Translations under genes and position numbers: made by a program
DNA from: Roseibium litorale
Lineage (GTDB): Bacteria; Pseudomonadota; Alphaproteobacteria; Rhizobiales; Stappiaceae
Reading direction: 5' to 3'
Assembly: GCF_014842915.1 (NCBI RefSeq)
Contig: NZ_JACYXI010000019.1
Coordinates: 1 to 58,767, forward strand
DNA length: 58,767 nucleotides
Shown here: piece by piece, positions 23,794-32,917 of the stretch
Position numbering within the stretch: position 1 is the first letter of the stretch
How the letters are laid out: each line of letters starts with the position of its first letter
Notes under the pieces: generated by a model
The model's database searches: none
What the model saw: only the letters and a program-made list of their open reading frames with translations
Told to the model about the DNA's origin: nothing

Positions 23794-24205
23794 GGCGCAA
23801 GCTGTCGATATCGCGCGTCTTTGGCTTAGGACACCCTACCATCACCAAGCGAGCGTCCGGGGCGTCGGTTGCGATTGCCTCGGGTTGTTACGCGGCATCT
23901 GGCGGGATCTTTATGGCAGTGAGCCGGAAGCGCTTCCGGCTTATTCGCCGGATTGGGGGCAGGTGGGCCGGGTTGAAACCCTGCTGGACGCGGCTGAACG
24001 GCATATGTTGCCGGTGCCACTTGCCGAAGCCGGGCCGGGTGATGTTGTCGTTTTCCGGATGCGGGGCGGCGCAATTGCCAAGCACTGCGGAATTTTGAGC
24101 GGCAACGGGCGAATGGTCCATGCCCAAGAAAATGCAGGCGTGGTCGAGGTTGATTATTCCGGCGCGTGGCACCGCCGGGCAGTTGCGGCTTTTGCCTTCC
24201 CTTAA
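23768..24205 (+). CDS. NlpC/P60-type peptidase, GTA gp14-like
   Basis: The ATG at 23768 overlaps the hub gene by 26 bp and has GGGGAG upstream; 145 residues. The catalytic Cys lies in VGCDCLGLLRGIW, the His in AKHCGIL, and a third polar position in MVHAQENAGVVEV. This is a papain-like cell-wall hydrolase that probably opens peptidoglycan during DNA entry. Confidence 0.9.
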   Translation: MTEAHSFLKAQAVDIARLWLRTPYHHQASVRGVGCDCLGLLRGIWRDLYGSEPEALPAYSPDWGQVGRVETLLDAAERHMLPVPLAEAGPGDVVVFRMRGGAIAKHCGILSGNGRMVHAQENAGVVEVDYSGAWHRRAVAAFAFP

Positions 24206-24222
24206 GAACGAGATTTCAAAGC

Positions 24223-27200
24223 ATGGCAACACTTCTATTGGGTGTGGCTGCGTCGGCTCTTGTCGGCGCAACCGGCACAACCGGTATTATTGCGTCGGCC
24301 ATAACGACAGCAGCGAGCCTGGGCGGGTCGCTGATTGACGGGTGGTTGTTCTCGGGCGGGGCATCCTCGCAACATGTCGAGGGGCAGCGGCTCGAAAGCC
24401 TGCAAGTGCTGTCTTCGACCGAAGGCGCGGCGATTCCTATTATCGCCGGTTGGGCACGGGTTTCCGGGCAAGTGATATGGGCAACCGCCTTGACCGAGAC
24501 TGTATCCACGTCGACGCAAAAAGCAGGCGGGAAAGGCGGTGGCGGTGCCAAAGTCACAACCACGAGCTACGCCTATTCAGCGAACTTTGCGATTGGCTTG
24601 TGTGAGGGGCCGATTTCAAAAATCTTGCGGATATGGGCAGACGGGAAGGAGCTTGACCTTACCCAATTCAGCCCTCGCGTTTACACGGGCACGGAGACGC
24701 AAGGGCCTGATCCTCTCATTCAGGCGAAACAGGGAACGGCGGACGTTCCAGCCTATCGCGGTCTTGCCTATGTTGTTTTTGAAGACTTCGCCCTGGCTGA
24801 TTATGGCAACCGGATTCCGCAACTGACCTTCGAAATTATCCGGAGCGTTGGTTATGAAGAAGAGATTTTGCCGGGCGTGTGCCTGCTTCCTGGAGCCACT
24901 GAGTTCGGCTATTCGCCGGAACTGGTCAAGGATGTAAGCGGCAATGCAAGCACCGTTGACAACAACCGCCATACGCTTGTTGCGAAAACCGATTGGGAGC
25001 ACTCGCTTGACCTTTTGCAAGCGGTCGCGCCCAGCGTTCAATCCGTTGCCTTGGTCGCCGCCTGGTTCGGAAGTGACTTGAGGTGTGAAAGTTGCTCCAT
25101 CGCGCCAAGAACCGAATACCTCAAGACGACGACCCCGATTAGCTGGAAGGTCGCAGGGCTTAGCCGGGATACGGCAACGCTGGTTAGTTATGTCGATGGC
25201 AAACCGGCTTTTGGCGGGTCACCAGACGACGCCAGCCTGATTGCGGCAATTCAGGACTTGAAGGCGCGTGGACTTAAAGTCCTGCTTTATCCCTTTGTCA
25301 TGATGGACATTCCGGCCGGGAACGGTTTGCCGGACCCATACGGGGGAGGCGAGCAAGCGGCATTTCCCTGGCGTGGGAAAATCACCTGTAATCCCGCAAT
25401 CGGTCAAGGCGGAACGCCGGACAAGACGGCAGCGGCAGCTACTCAAGTTGCCGCCTTTCTCGGGTCTGCCGGTGCCGGGCATTTTTCGGAGGTCGGCGGC
25501 GCTGTTGTCTATTCTGGTCCGGCTGAATGGTCCTATCGGCGGTTCATCCTGCATTTTGCGATGCTCGCGCAAGCTGCCGGTGGGGTTGATAGCTTTGTGA
25601 TCGGGTCCGAAATGCCAGGAATGACCAGCATTCGCGGGGCCGGGAACAGCTTCCCGTTCGTGGACGGCTTGATTACCTTGGCAAGCGAGGTGCGTTCAAT
25701 CGTTGGCGGCGCGACGAATGTCGGCTACGCGGCGGATTGGTCCGAGTATCATTCTTACCGGCCGAACGATGGTTCTGGCGACGTGTTCTTTCATCTGGAC
25801 GCGCTTTGGGCCAATGCCGAAATCGATTTTATCGGCATCGACAACTATATGCCGCTGTCGGATTGGCGGGACGGCGCGGGGCATCTGGACCATGGCGACG
25901 GTTCGGCAGGTTCGCCGTCGATCTATAAAACCGACTACCTCAAAGGCAATATTGAAGGCGGCGAACTCTACCACTGGTACTATGCCAGCGATGCAGACCG
26001 CCTGAATCAGATCAGGTCGCCAATCCGGGATACCGCCTATGGGGAAGATTGGATTTTCCGCCAAAAGGACTTCCGCAACTGGTGGCTAAACGCGCATTAT
26101 GACCGGATCGGCGGAGTGCGCTCGGCAAACGCAAGTGCCTGGGTGCCTGAAGGCAAGCCGATTTGGTTTACCGAGTTCGGGTGTCCCGCAATCGACAAGG
26201 GCAGCAATCAGCCCAATGTGTTTTTTGATCCGAAGTCGAGCGAAAGCGAAGTTCCCCATTTTTCATCTGGCGTTCGCGACGATCTGATTCAGCGGCGCTT
26301 CCTGAGAGCAACCGTCGAATACTGGCAGGCAGCAAGCGGCAATAATCCGGTCTCCGGAGTATACGGCGGGCGCATGGTGGATACGGGCCATATGTTCGCC
26401 TGGGCTTGGGACGTGCGTCCTTTTCCGTCCTTTCCTGTCGATGGTGACATTTGGGCGGACTACCGGAATTTTGAGACGGGTCACTGGCTTTCGGGACGGC
26501 TCGGCAGTGCGCCTGCCGATGGCGTGGCTCGTATGATGCTATCGAAAAGCGGTCTTACCGAGAGCGCCGATTTTGATACAGCTGAATTCGCGGGCGTTGC
26601 CGATGGTTTCATTATCGACAATGTGACCAGCGCCCGCAGTGTTTTGGAAACGCTCGGGCAGACCTTCTTTTTCGACGCGCTGGAATCGGGCGGGCGTATT
26701 GAAGCGCGTTTGCGCCGCAGCCGTCCCGCTGTACGCGAGTTGACCACCAGCGGACTTGTCGAGCAAGGCAAGGACAAGGACCTTGCCAAGATCACAAGAG
26801 CGCAGCAAACCGAGTTGCCGCGTGCCGTCCGCCTGACCGGCTTTGACAGCTACCGTGATTTCCAGACCGTCACGGGCGAAGGTCTCTTGGAAGAGGTAAC
26901 GAGTGATCGGGTGCAAGTCGGTACCCTGCCGATTGTCATGCACTATGAGCGGTTCAAGGCGCTGGCAGAGAACCTTCTTCAAGATGCTTGGGCAAGCCGT
27001 GAGACCGGAACCTTTGAAGCGCCGCCAAGCACACTTGATCTTGAAGTTGGCGATATCGTCGGCCTGACTTATGCGGGGCGGCGTCAATTGATGCGGCTCA
27101 CTTCCATTCGGGACGGCGCGGGGCGCTCTGTCACGGCGCGAAGCTATGACGGCTTTGCCTCGGAAGCTGCCGGGGGAGCCAGCCGGGCACCAACGGCAAG

Positions 27201-28161
27201 CAAGCGGAAAGAAACGGCGGCGGCATTTGGCGTGTTCATTGATGGGCCGTTGTTGCGTGACACAGACAATGCCTGGGAAGGCTATATGACCGGCTTTCAA
27301 TTGCCGTTCCGGCCGGGCCTTGTGTTTCTATCCAGTCCTTCCGACAGCGGCTTTGTGTTGCGCGGGACGCTGGAAACGGCGGGGTTGCTGGGCGCACTCG
27401 TAGGGGATTTGCCGCCGGGGCCGCTTTATCGCTGGGATATGACAAACGGGCTGATTGTCGAACTGGTGAGCGGGACGCTTCAAAGCCTGGACGATCAATT
27501 GGTTTTGGCAGGCGGAAACGCGCTCTTGGTGCAAGCGGCTTCCGGCGATTGGGAGTTGCTGCAATTCGCGAATGCCGAGTTGATCGCTTCGCAGACCTAT
27601 CGCCTAACCCGGCTGCTGCGGGGGCAGCGGGGCAGCGAAAACGCAATGGGGGCACCTGACGGCGCGCGCATCGTGGTTCTGTCTGGCGGAGCAATTCAAT
27701 CCGGTCTGGACCGGGGGCAAGTTGGCTTGCCGTTGAATTGGCAAGTGGGGCCTGCGAACGCGGCAATCGGGAGTGAGGCCTTTGCTGAATATAGCTTCAC
27801 ATATACGGGGCGGGGCGAACGCCCTTTGTCGCCTGTGCATCTGAAAGCAAGGGCTTTAGCTGGCGGTGATGTTGTTCTGTCCTGGATACGGCGCACCCGG
27901 ATCGGCGGTGATGGCTGGGAAACGGAAGACGTTCCCCTAGGCGAGGCAAGCGAAGCCTACGATGTCGAAATCTGGAATGACGGCGGTTTGGTCCGGACCT
28001 TCAGCGTACCGGCTGAGACGGCGACCTATACGGTCGCTGATCAGGTCGCGGATCTGGGCGGAACAGGCCAAAGCTTTACATTCAAGGTTTTCCAAGTTTC
28101 CGCAACATACGGACGCGGCACGGCCGCAACATCGACTTATCAGGGGGACTATCAGCCATGA
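24223..28161 (+). CDS. GTA gp15-like megatron tail protein with TIM-barrel-like domain
   Basis: Starting at ATG 24223, the protein has 1312 residues, near the family length. A hydrophobic Gly/Ala-rich N-terminus leads to a tail-hub domain. The TIM-barrel-like glycosidase-type region (about 390-700) has GIDNYMPLSDWRDG and WFTEFGCPAIDKGSNQP, with acidic residues in FVIGSEMPG and TEFG. A phage tail 3-like region and a beta-rich C-terminus (LLRGQRGSE, then GERPLSPVHLKAR) follow. It is the central fibre or host-contact protein of the tip. Confidence 0.9.
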   Translation: MATLLLGVAASALVGATGTTGIIASAITTAASLGGSLIDGWLFSGGASSQHVEGQRLESLQVLSSTEGAAIPIIAGWARVSGQVIWATALTETVSTSTQKAGGKGGGGAKVTTTSYAYSANFAIGLCEGPISKILRIWADGKELDLTQFSPRVYTGTETQGPDPLIQAKQGTADVPAYRGLAYVVFEDFALADYGNRIPQLTFEIIRSVGYEEEILPGVCLLPGATEFGYSPELVKDVSGNASTVDNNRHTLVAKTDWEHSLDLLQAVAPSVQSVALVAAWFGSDLRCESCSIAPRTEYLKTTTPISWKVAGLSRDTATLVSYVDGKPAFGGSPDDASLIAAIQDLKARGLKVLLYPFVMMDIPAGNGLPDPYGGGEQAAFPWRGKITCNPAIGQGGTPDKTAAAATQVAAFLGSAGAGHFSEVGGAVVYSGPAEWSYRRFILHFAMLAQAAGGVDSFVIGSEMPGMTSIRGAGNSFPFVDGLITLASEVRSIVGGATNVGYAADWSEYHSYRPNDGSGDVFFHLDALWANAEIDFIGIDNYMPLSDWRDGAGHLDHGDGSAGSPSIYKTDYLKGNIEGGELYHWYYASDADRLNQIRSPIRDTAYGEDWIFRQKDFRNWWLNAHYDRIGGVRSANASAWVPEGKPIWFTEFGCPAIDKGSNQPNVFFDPKSSESEVPHFSSGVRDDLIQRRFLRATVEYWQAASGNNPVSGVYGGRMVDTGHMFAWAWDVRPFPSFPVDGDIWADYRNFETGHWLSGRLGSAPADGVARMMLSKSGLTESADFDTAEFAGVADGFIIDNVTSARSVLETLGQTFFFDALESGGRIEARLRRSRPAVRELTTSGLVEQGKDKDLAKITRAQQTELPRAVRLTGFDSYRDFQTVTGEGLLEEVTSDRVQVGTLPIVMHYERFKALAENLLQDAWASRETGTFEAPPSTLDLEVGDIVGLTYAGRRQLMRLTSIRDGAGRSVTARSYDGFASEAAGGASRAPTASKRKETAAAFGVFIDGPLLRDTDNAWEGYMTGFQLPFRPGLVFLSSPSDSGFVLRGTLETAGLLGALVGDLPPGPLYRWDMTNGLIVELVSGTLQSLDDQLVLAGGNALLVQAASGDWELLQFANAELIASQTYRLTRLLRGQRGSENAMGAPDGARIVVLSGGAIQSGLDRGQVGLPLNWQVGPANAAIGSEAFAEYSFTYTGRGERPLSPVHLKARALAGGDVVLSWIRRTRIGGDGWETEDVPLGEASEAYDVEIWNDGGLVRTFSVPAETATYTVADQVADLGGTGQSFTFKVFQVSATYGRGTAATSTYQGDYQP

Positions 28162-28868
28162 CAACAACTCCGATCTTGAGCTTGCCGGAAATTGCAGCCG
28201 CTCAAAGCCAGAAACACGTCACCCACAACGAGGCCCTCGGGGTGCTCGACGCGATTGTTCAACTGTCGGTCTTGTCGCAAGCTCAAGAAAATGCGCCGGT
28301 AAGCCCTGCAAACGGTGCACGTTATATTGTGCCTGCGGGGGCTGCGGGTGATTTCGCGGGGCAAGACGGCAAGATTGCCAGCTACCGGGATGGGGCTTGG
28401 TCTTTCTATGCGCCGGGGGCAGGGTGGTCCGCCTATGTGGTGGACGAAGGCGGTTTTGCGCTCTTCCGAAACGGCGCATGGAGCGGGCCGGGGGAGGCTA
28501 TCGTTTCCTCAACGCTTCACGGGGCGCAAAGCAGGATTGTGACCGTTGAGGAGGAGCTTTCCTTGACCGGTGCAAGCGTGTCAAGTTCGATTGTCATACC
28601 TGACCGGGCCATTTGCTTCGGTGTCTCAACGCGGACAACGGAGGCAATAACGGGAGCTACTTCATACAACTGCGGCATTTCCGGCGAGGCTTCCAAATTT
28701 GGCGGGGCGCTCGGGATTGCCGCCGGTTCGACAAACGCAGGGGTCATCGGGCCTCAGGCATTCTACATTGATACGACCATTACCATTACTGCGAATATGA
28801 GTAGCTTCACGGGGGGGAAAGTACGGATTGCACTTCACTACTTCATGCCCAGAGTTCCCCAGATATAA
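28158..28868 (+). CDS. DUF2793 protein, probable tail fibre or receptor-binding component
   Basis: The 236-residue protein starts by ATGA overlap. Residues 5-120 match DUF2793, with LPEIAAAQSQKHVTHNEALG and DGAWSFYAPGAGWSAYVVDE. The C-terminal half is beta-rich and Thr/Ser/Gly-rich, suited to a trimeric fibre tip. DUF2793 genes commonly follow GTA-like tip cassettes. The C-terminus is probably the variable, receptor-specific part. Confidence 0.8.
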   Translation: MTTTPILSLPEIAAAQSQKHVTHNEALGVLDAIVQLSVLSQAQENAPVSPANGARYIVPAGAAGDFAGQDGKIASYRDGAWSFYAPGAGWSAYVVDEGGFALFRNGAWSGPGEAIVSSTLHGAQSRIVTVEEELSLTGASVSSSIVIPDRAICFGVSTRTTEAITGATSYNCGISGEASKFGGALGIAAGSTNAGVIGPQAFYIDTTITITANMSSFTGGKVRIALHYFMPRVPQI

Positions 28869-28875
28869 CATAGCT

Positions 28876-29376
28876 TTATTGTGTATTTTTATCCTCCGTA
28901 AAATGAGGGACAAACACAAGAACGGATAAGTAAAATGCAAATATTGCAGAAATGTAAAATATTTGATCAACGTAATCAGGGAGCATATCTTTAAATATTT
29001 CTTCTTCGAATGGTGATTTAATTTTATAATAATCGTGGTAACTGCGGGCGCCCATAAGATAAATACTTGGAATGACCAAATCAGTAATCATAACTAAAAA
29101 ATTAATGGCAGCGAGTACTGGATAGAGTTTCGCATAGCCATCGGGATGTTTGTACGCGACTATTCCTAATGCGCTGAAACCAGCTAGGACAAGGCCGTAG
29201 ATAAATGTTTCCATGTAATCTCGCCAAATCTTGAGATCTAATGTGTGTTGAGTAGATGAATGGGCATTTATAATACTTGAATATTGAACATTCTGATTGG
29301 AAGGGCGATCCAGAGCTTTCAGAATGAGCTTTGCTTCTGACGTCCAAAATTCCTCATTCGAGGTGAGTGTGAGCAA
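28876..29376 (-). CDS. AT-rich gene for a small membrane protein, unknown
   Basis: The 166-residue protein has three hydrophobic segments: about 58-73 (FIYGLVLAGFSALGIV), 84-106 (LYPVLAAINFLVMITDLVIP onward) and 139-157 (FYISAIFAFYLSVLVFV). It is on the minus strand against the late operon, and much richer in AT than the flanks. Such a reversed gene between the tail and lysis modules is typical of phage cargo, often superinfection exclusion or immunity. No family is recognised. A methionine at about 55 is an alternative start. Confidence 0.6.
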   Translation of the reverse strand: MLTLTSNEEFWTSEAKLILKALDRPSNQNVQYSSIINAHSSTQHTLDLKIWRDYMETFIYGLVLAGFSALGIVAYKHPDGYAKLYPVLAAINFLVMITDLVIPSIYLMGARSYHDYYKIKSPFEEEIFKDMLPDYVDQIFYISAIFAFYLSVLVFVPHFTEDKNTQ

Positions 29377-29383
29377 AACAACT

Positions 29384-29407
29384 CAGCCGCGCAAGCGGCT
29401 TTTTTTG
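29384..29407 (+). terminator. Intrinsic terminator before the endolysin
   Basis: GCCGC-GCAA-GCGGC plus seven T residues, identical for 21 bases to the terminator at 18301-18321. It separates the lysis cassette from sequences upstream. Confidence 0.82.
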
Positions 29408-29427
29408 TGCCTGAAAGGAGGCGTCCC

Positions 29428-30339
29428 ATGAAAGTAAGTGAACGCGGTCTGGCATTCATTGCCGGACACGAAGGGTTTGTGTCTCGCGGCTACCGCGATA
29501 CGGGCGGGGTTGTCACAATCGGCTACGGCTTCACCATGAGGTCGAAGGTTTTTGCTGCTTGGTGGCTTGCGAAGTATGGCCGCAAACTGCGGGTGAACGA
29601 CCGCATGAACCAGGCCGAAAGTGATGATGTTCTGGCGAGGATGCTTTCGGAGGAATACGAAAAGGCCGTCCGCAGCAAGATGCCGCCGAACGCCAAGCAG
29701 CACCAGTTCGATGCGGCAACCTCTGCGGTCTATAACCTTGGGTCTGACTTCATGGATTGGCAAGCCGCTAGGCTCTGGATCGCGGGAAAGGTCAAGGACG
29801 CGGCGGGTTATTGGGCAACCCATTACAATACGGTGCGCGGGTGCAAGGTGGCTGGGCTGGTACGCCGCCGCAAGGAAGAAGCGCATTTGTTCTTAACCGG
29901 CAACTATGCCGGGGTTCGTGAAGGCGATCAGCGGACGGCAAGCCCTGCAAAGCCGGAGGTTCCGGACCCGGTTGTCATGGAGGTGCAAAAAGCGCTGAAG
30001 CGTTTCGGCTTCGATCCCGGCGGCATTGATGGCTGGATGGGAACACGGACGAAGGACGCCGTGATTGCCTACCAGAAGACGCATCCCAACCTTGAAAACG
30101 ATGGCATCATTGGACCGGCAACCCTGGCGCAACTGAGAAAGGACCTCTTGGCGCTCAAGGAGACTGTGACGGGCAGCGGCGGGATTGCAGGCCTTGGGGT
30201 GGCGTCTTTCTTCGCCGGTCTGCCCTGGGGCTGGATTGCCGCCGGAGGGGCCGGGCTTCTTTGTCTGTGGCTTGTCATTCGCTACCGCGATTCAATCGCG
30301 CGTTGGATCAACCAGCTTGGCGGCGTGGAGGTGGCGTAA
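29428..30339 (+). CDS. Endolysin: GH24-type lysozyme with peptidoglycan-binding and membrane segments
   Basis: The ATG at 29428 has GGAGGCG upstream; 303 residues. The catalytic block AGHEGFVSRGYRDTGG then VVTIGYGFT gives the Glu, Asp, Thr triad of T4/P22-type lysozymes. A PG_binding_1 domain spans about 180-236 (MEVQKALKRFGFDPGGIDGW, then DGIIGPATLAQL). A hydrophobic segment at about 256-285 (FAGLPWGWIAAGGAGLLCLW) suggests membrane anchoring at the C-terminus. It lacks an N-terminal signal, so it needs a holin. Confidence 0.88.
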   Translation: MKVSERGLAFIAGHEGFVSRGYRDTGGVVTIGYGFTMRSKVFAAWWLAKYGRKLRVNDRMNQAESDDVLARMLSEEYEKAVRSKMPPNAKQHQFDAATSAVYNLGSDFMDWQAARLWIAGKVKDAAGYWATHYNTVRGCKVAGLVRRRKEEAHLFLTGNYAGVREGDQRTASPAKPEVPDPVVMEVQKALKRFGFDPGGIDGWMGTRTKDAVIAYQKTHPNLENDGIIGPATLAQLRKDLLALKETVTGSGGIAGLGVASFFAGLPWGWIAAGGAGLLCLWLVIRYRDSIARWINQLGGVEVA

Positions 30340-30689
30340 TGATCGGCATGATCTTGAAATGGCTGTCGGCCGGTCTTCTGGACCGGCTGTTGACGCATCT
30401 TGAAAAGCGCCTCGACCGGGACACCGAAACCAAGCGCATCGCCGCCGATGTAGTCAAAGAAGAGATCCAAGCGGAAATGCAGGCGCGGGCAGAAGCCCGT
30501 AAGGTGCTGATTGCCGAAAGCGGTCATTTCTGGTCGGGGGTTTGCCTGGATAGCCTGCTTCACCTTGGTTTGCGCGTGGCAGAGGTGCCGGTTTTGCGGG
30601 AGTGGGGCGGGGCGATCATTGCAAGCCTGTTTCTTGTCGATGGCGTTCAGAGCGTGGCGCGTGGCATGGCCGCGAGGTTCACGAAATGA
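30339..30689 (+). CDS. Small membrane-associated protein of the lysis cassette, possible holin
   Basis: The 116-residue protein starts one base into the endolysin stop. The N-terminal half is an amphipathic, charged helix region (LEKRLDRDTETKRIAADVVK). The C-terminal half has moderately hydrophobic segments (SGVCLDSLLHLGL and EWGGAIIASLFLVDGV). Position after the endolysin suggests a holin or holin-associated factor; the family is not clear. Confidence 0.55.
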   Translation: MIGMILKWLSAGLLDRLLTHLEKRLDRDTETKRIAADVVKEEIQAEMQARAEARKVLIAESGHFWSGVCLDSLLHLGLRVAEVPVLREWGGAIIASLFLVDGVQSVARGMAARFTK

Positions 30690-30958
30690 CGGGGCCGATC
30701 ACGTGGGACCAAGTGACTATGCTGGTCGGCCTTGCCGTGGTGCTCTGCGGGGCTTGGTGGTTCCTGTTCAGCTATGTCCTGGCGGTGAAGAAGGAATTGC
30801 ATGAATTCCGCCTGGAGGTCGCCAAGGACTACGCCAGTCAAAGGCTCTTGAAGGATCTGGAGAAACGGGTTGTTCTGGAGCTGAAAGAGCTTCGTGAAGA
30901 GTTCCACGTCATGCCCGAACGGCTGGCGGCTCTTCTGAGGGCTGCAAAACATGACTGA
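30686..30958 (+). CDS. Single-span membrane protein of the lysis cassette, possible spanin or holin
   Basis: The 90-residue protein has one strong membrane helix at about 10-32 (VTMLVGLAVVLCGAWWFLFS onward) and a charged coiled-coil tail. This topology matches an inner-membrane spanin subunit or a class III-like holin. It is coupled by an ATGA overlap to the previous gene and closed by a terminator. Confidence 0.6.
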   Translation: MTGPITWDQVTMLVGLAVVLCGAWWFLFSYVLAVKKELHEFRLEVAKDYASQRLLKDLEKRVVLELKELREEFHVMPERLAALLRAAKHD

Positions 30959-30965
30959 GAAACGA

Positions 30966-30998
30966 AAACCGCGCCTCGATTTGGGGCGCGGTTTTTTT
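30966..30998 (+). terminator. Intrinsic terminator closing the late operon
   Basis: AACCGCGCC (30967-30975) and GGCGCGGTT (30984-30992) pair perfectly with an eight-base loop, followed by a T run. It separates the lysis genes from the converging reverse-transcriptase gene. Confidence 0.92.
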
Positions 30999-31122
30999 GT
31001 GTCTGGAGGGTTGGGGGGGGCGTCTATCCAATCTGTTCATCCCTGGAGCAGTTTTCTTGCAAATTGTTTAGCAGGAATAAGATAAGTTCGTGATGCCTCG
31101 CTGTCATAGAGAAATAAAACAT

Positions 31123-32676
31123 TCAGCCAAGTGGTTGAGTATCTTGAACTGTATTACACCACTCTACGAATTCTTGACCTAGCGGAAACTGAATACGACT
31201 CTTAATGCTTCTAAGCCAATGTGAATATTCGTCTTTAGGCAGGCAGCTCGCTCCAAAAATGAAGGTCGGTTGCGCCCAAGGCTGAATTTCATGAACACGT
31301 GTTTTTCTAGACCTAAAGAAGTTTAGATCTTTCGCTCTCCAACGAAGCAAATGTAGTTGTCTAAGATCAAGGGTGCCAGATAACGATTCTAGTAAACGGA
31401 TCTGTGATGCATCAAACGATATGTGCTTACGCACACCCAACTCCAAAAACCAAGCTCTGGCGCAATCTAATGGTCGCATTCGAGGGGATAGAAGGAGGTC
31501 AGTAATTTCGGAGTTCATATCTTCGAAGCCTTTAATGTTCGAAGTCATAAACTCTTCAATCAAAAGACATACATCTTTTGCAAATGGAATCAGTTCGGAA
31601 AGGTGACTGCGAACGTATTTCGCAACTTCTTCGCTCTTAACTAAACGCATCGCGTGAAGAACGATTCTAATGCGCCCCATATCCCAAAATGGTTCGTTCA
31701 GAAGTTCTTCTAGCTCTGTGCACAGGTCTTTTAGCATAAGCTCTTTTAGGGCTTCTTTATCATAGTCGTCATGACCGTACGCGGCCCAAAATAGCTTTTC
31801 TGTAGCAAATTTTTCTTTGGAATCGTCATCTTCAGCTCCGGGGGTGGTGCTCGAAGAGATAAACTCATCCCAAGTTAGAATTCTTGTTTTTTGAATATTT
31901 AGGCTTAGTCCCTCGTTCTCTGTGAGTTGTTTTGCCAGATAGCCCAAAGCCGCATACGGATCTTGACCCTTCTTTACAAAGATGAGCATGTCATCAACGT
32001 AACGAGTATGATTATAGCCCTCGGAAATAAGTCCCATGTCGGTGTCGTTTAGGGCTGCTTCTGCCAGAAGTCTGGATGCGTTGGACCCCACAGGCAGGCC
32101 AAATGACTGACGGCTTCTCCAGTCTGATATGAAGCTTTCTATTTTCTTCACTGTTCTAGAATCACCCGAAAGGCTAATAAGTATATTCTCCAATCTGTGT
32201 CGATATATTCTTGAGTAGTAATCAGAAATGTCTGTTCTGATTACGTGACTGTTTTCATCGGAAAATACTTCTAATTTTATTAGTTCTAGCCAATCTCGGT
32301 ATGTTCTTTCTTCGTGAAATAGATCTGTGTGTAGACCTGGTTTTTTTCTGTATGAGAAAGCCCGATTGTGATCTAGCGGGTCTCGCCCCTCTTCAACCGC
32401 GTCGAAAATTCGTAATACGAGCGCGGTGTAAATAACTGTATCAATAGCGAATGGTTGATGCGCGGCTCTGAAACCGAATTTGGATTTGGGAACAAGGGAC
32501 TCAACCAAACTCATCGGATGGTAGTCGTTTAGATCTAATAAACTCAGTTTTTCGGCAATTTCTGCTTTCCGATTTTGCAAGAACTTGAGTTCAAGAGGGT
32601 AGGGAAAGATATCCGTGTCACCATGAGCGGCTATGTGTTCTACTGCGCAATTGAAATATTCAATTGGAAGCCGCAT
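31123..32676 (-). CDS. Reverse transcriptase, defence-associated (DRT/Abi-like)
   Basis: The 517-residue protein has reverse-transcriptase motifs in order: FGFRAAHQPFAIDTVIYTAL (67-86), motif A with VIRTDISDYYSRIY (D149), GLPVGSNASRLLAEA (193-207), the catalytic RYVDDMLIF (YVDD 226-229) and LNIQKT. There is no maturase, endonuclease or retron-type signature. The C-terminal half (about 290-510) is all-helical, as in the Abi and unknown-group reverse transcriptases of anti-phage systems. It is AT-rich, lies between the lysis genes and the integrase and runs leftward, as prophage defence cargo does. The subclass cannot be set by eye. Confidence 0.85.
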   Translation of the reverse strand: MRLPIEYFNCAVEHIAAHGDTDIFPYPLELKFLQNRKAEIAEKLSLLDLNDYHPMSLVESLVPKSKFGFRAAHQPFAIDTVIYTALVLRIFDAVEEGRDPLDHNRAFSYRKKPGLHTDLFHEERTYRDWLELIKLEVFSDENSHVIRTDISDYYSRIYRHRLENILISLSGDSRTVKKIESFISDWRSRQSFGLPVGSNASRLLAEAALNDTDMGLISEGYNHTRYVDDMLIFVKKGQDPYAALGYLAKQLTENEGLSLNIQKTRILTWDEFISSSTTPGAEDDDSKEKFATEKLFWAAYGHDDYDKEALKELMLKDLCTELEELLNEPFWDMGRIRIVLHAMRLVKSEEVAKYVRSHLSELIPFAKDVCLLIEEFMTSNIKGFEDMNSEITDLLLSPRMRPLDCARAWFLELGVRKHISFDASQIRLLESLSGTLDLRQLHLLRWRAKDLNFFRSRKTRVHEIQPWAQPTFIFGASCLPKDEYSHWLRSIKSRIQFPLGQEFVEWCNTVQDTQPLG

Positions 32677-32917
32677 ATTCGTTTCTCCCTTGCAAAATAT
32701 TAAATATTATATCCATCAGCGATTTTTGCTGCTCAGAAATGTGGTGTAAAATCTGACCTATTGGCATTTTATATTGCGATTTGTTGCGTTCTCGAGCGCG
32801 GAAAATTTTTGAATCGTGAGTATGCCTCGACAACTCAAGCAGGTTTCCAGAATTTGTACAATCTAAATTGCAAAAGGTCCGGGCCGATGAAATTAGTGAG
32901 CGTTGAAATAGCGCCAT
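32660..32917 (-). CDS. Possible small protein upstream of the reverse transcriptase
   Basis: A frame open from 33031 contains an ATG near 32917, giving about 85 residues (MALFQRSLISSARTFCNLDC onward) and overlapping the reverse-transcriptase start by 17 bp. The C-terminal part (GQILHHISEQQKSLMDIIFN) reads as a plausible helix. It may be real and coupled, or an artefact of a non-coding RNA in the same stretch. Confidence 0.3.
   Translation of the reverse strand: MALFQRSLISSARTFCNLDCTNSGNLLELSRHTHDSKIFRARERNKSQYKMPIGQILHHISEQQKSLMDIIFNILQGRNEYAASN

Noticed and set aside
22274..24205. The whole element as a gene transfer agent
   Set aside because: It has its own integrase, att sites, CI/Cro switch and lambda-like packaging and capsid genes; only the tail tip is GTA-like.
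31123..32676. Reverse transcriptase as a retron or diversity-generating element
   Set aside because: There is no msr/msd-like inverted-repeat arrangement, no template-variable repeat pair and no accessory variability gene; the tail-fibre genes show no matching repeat.
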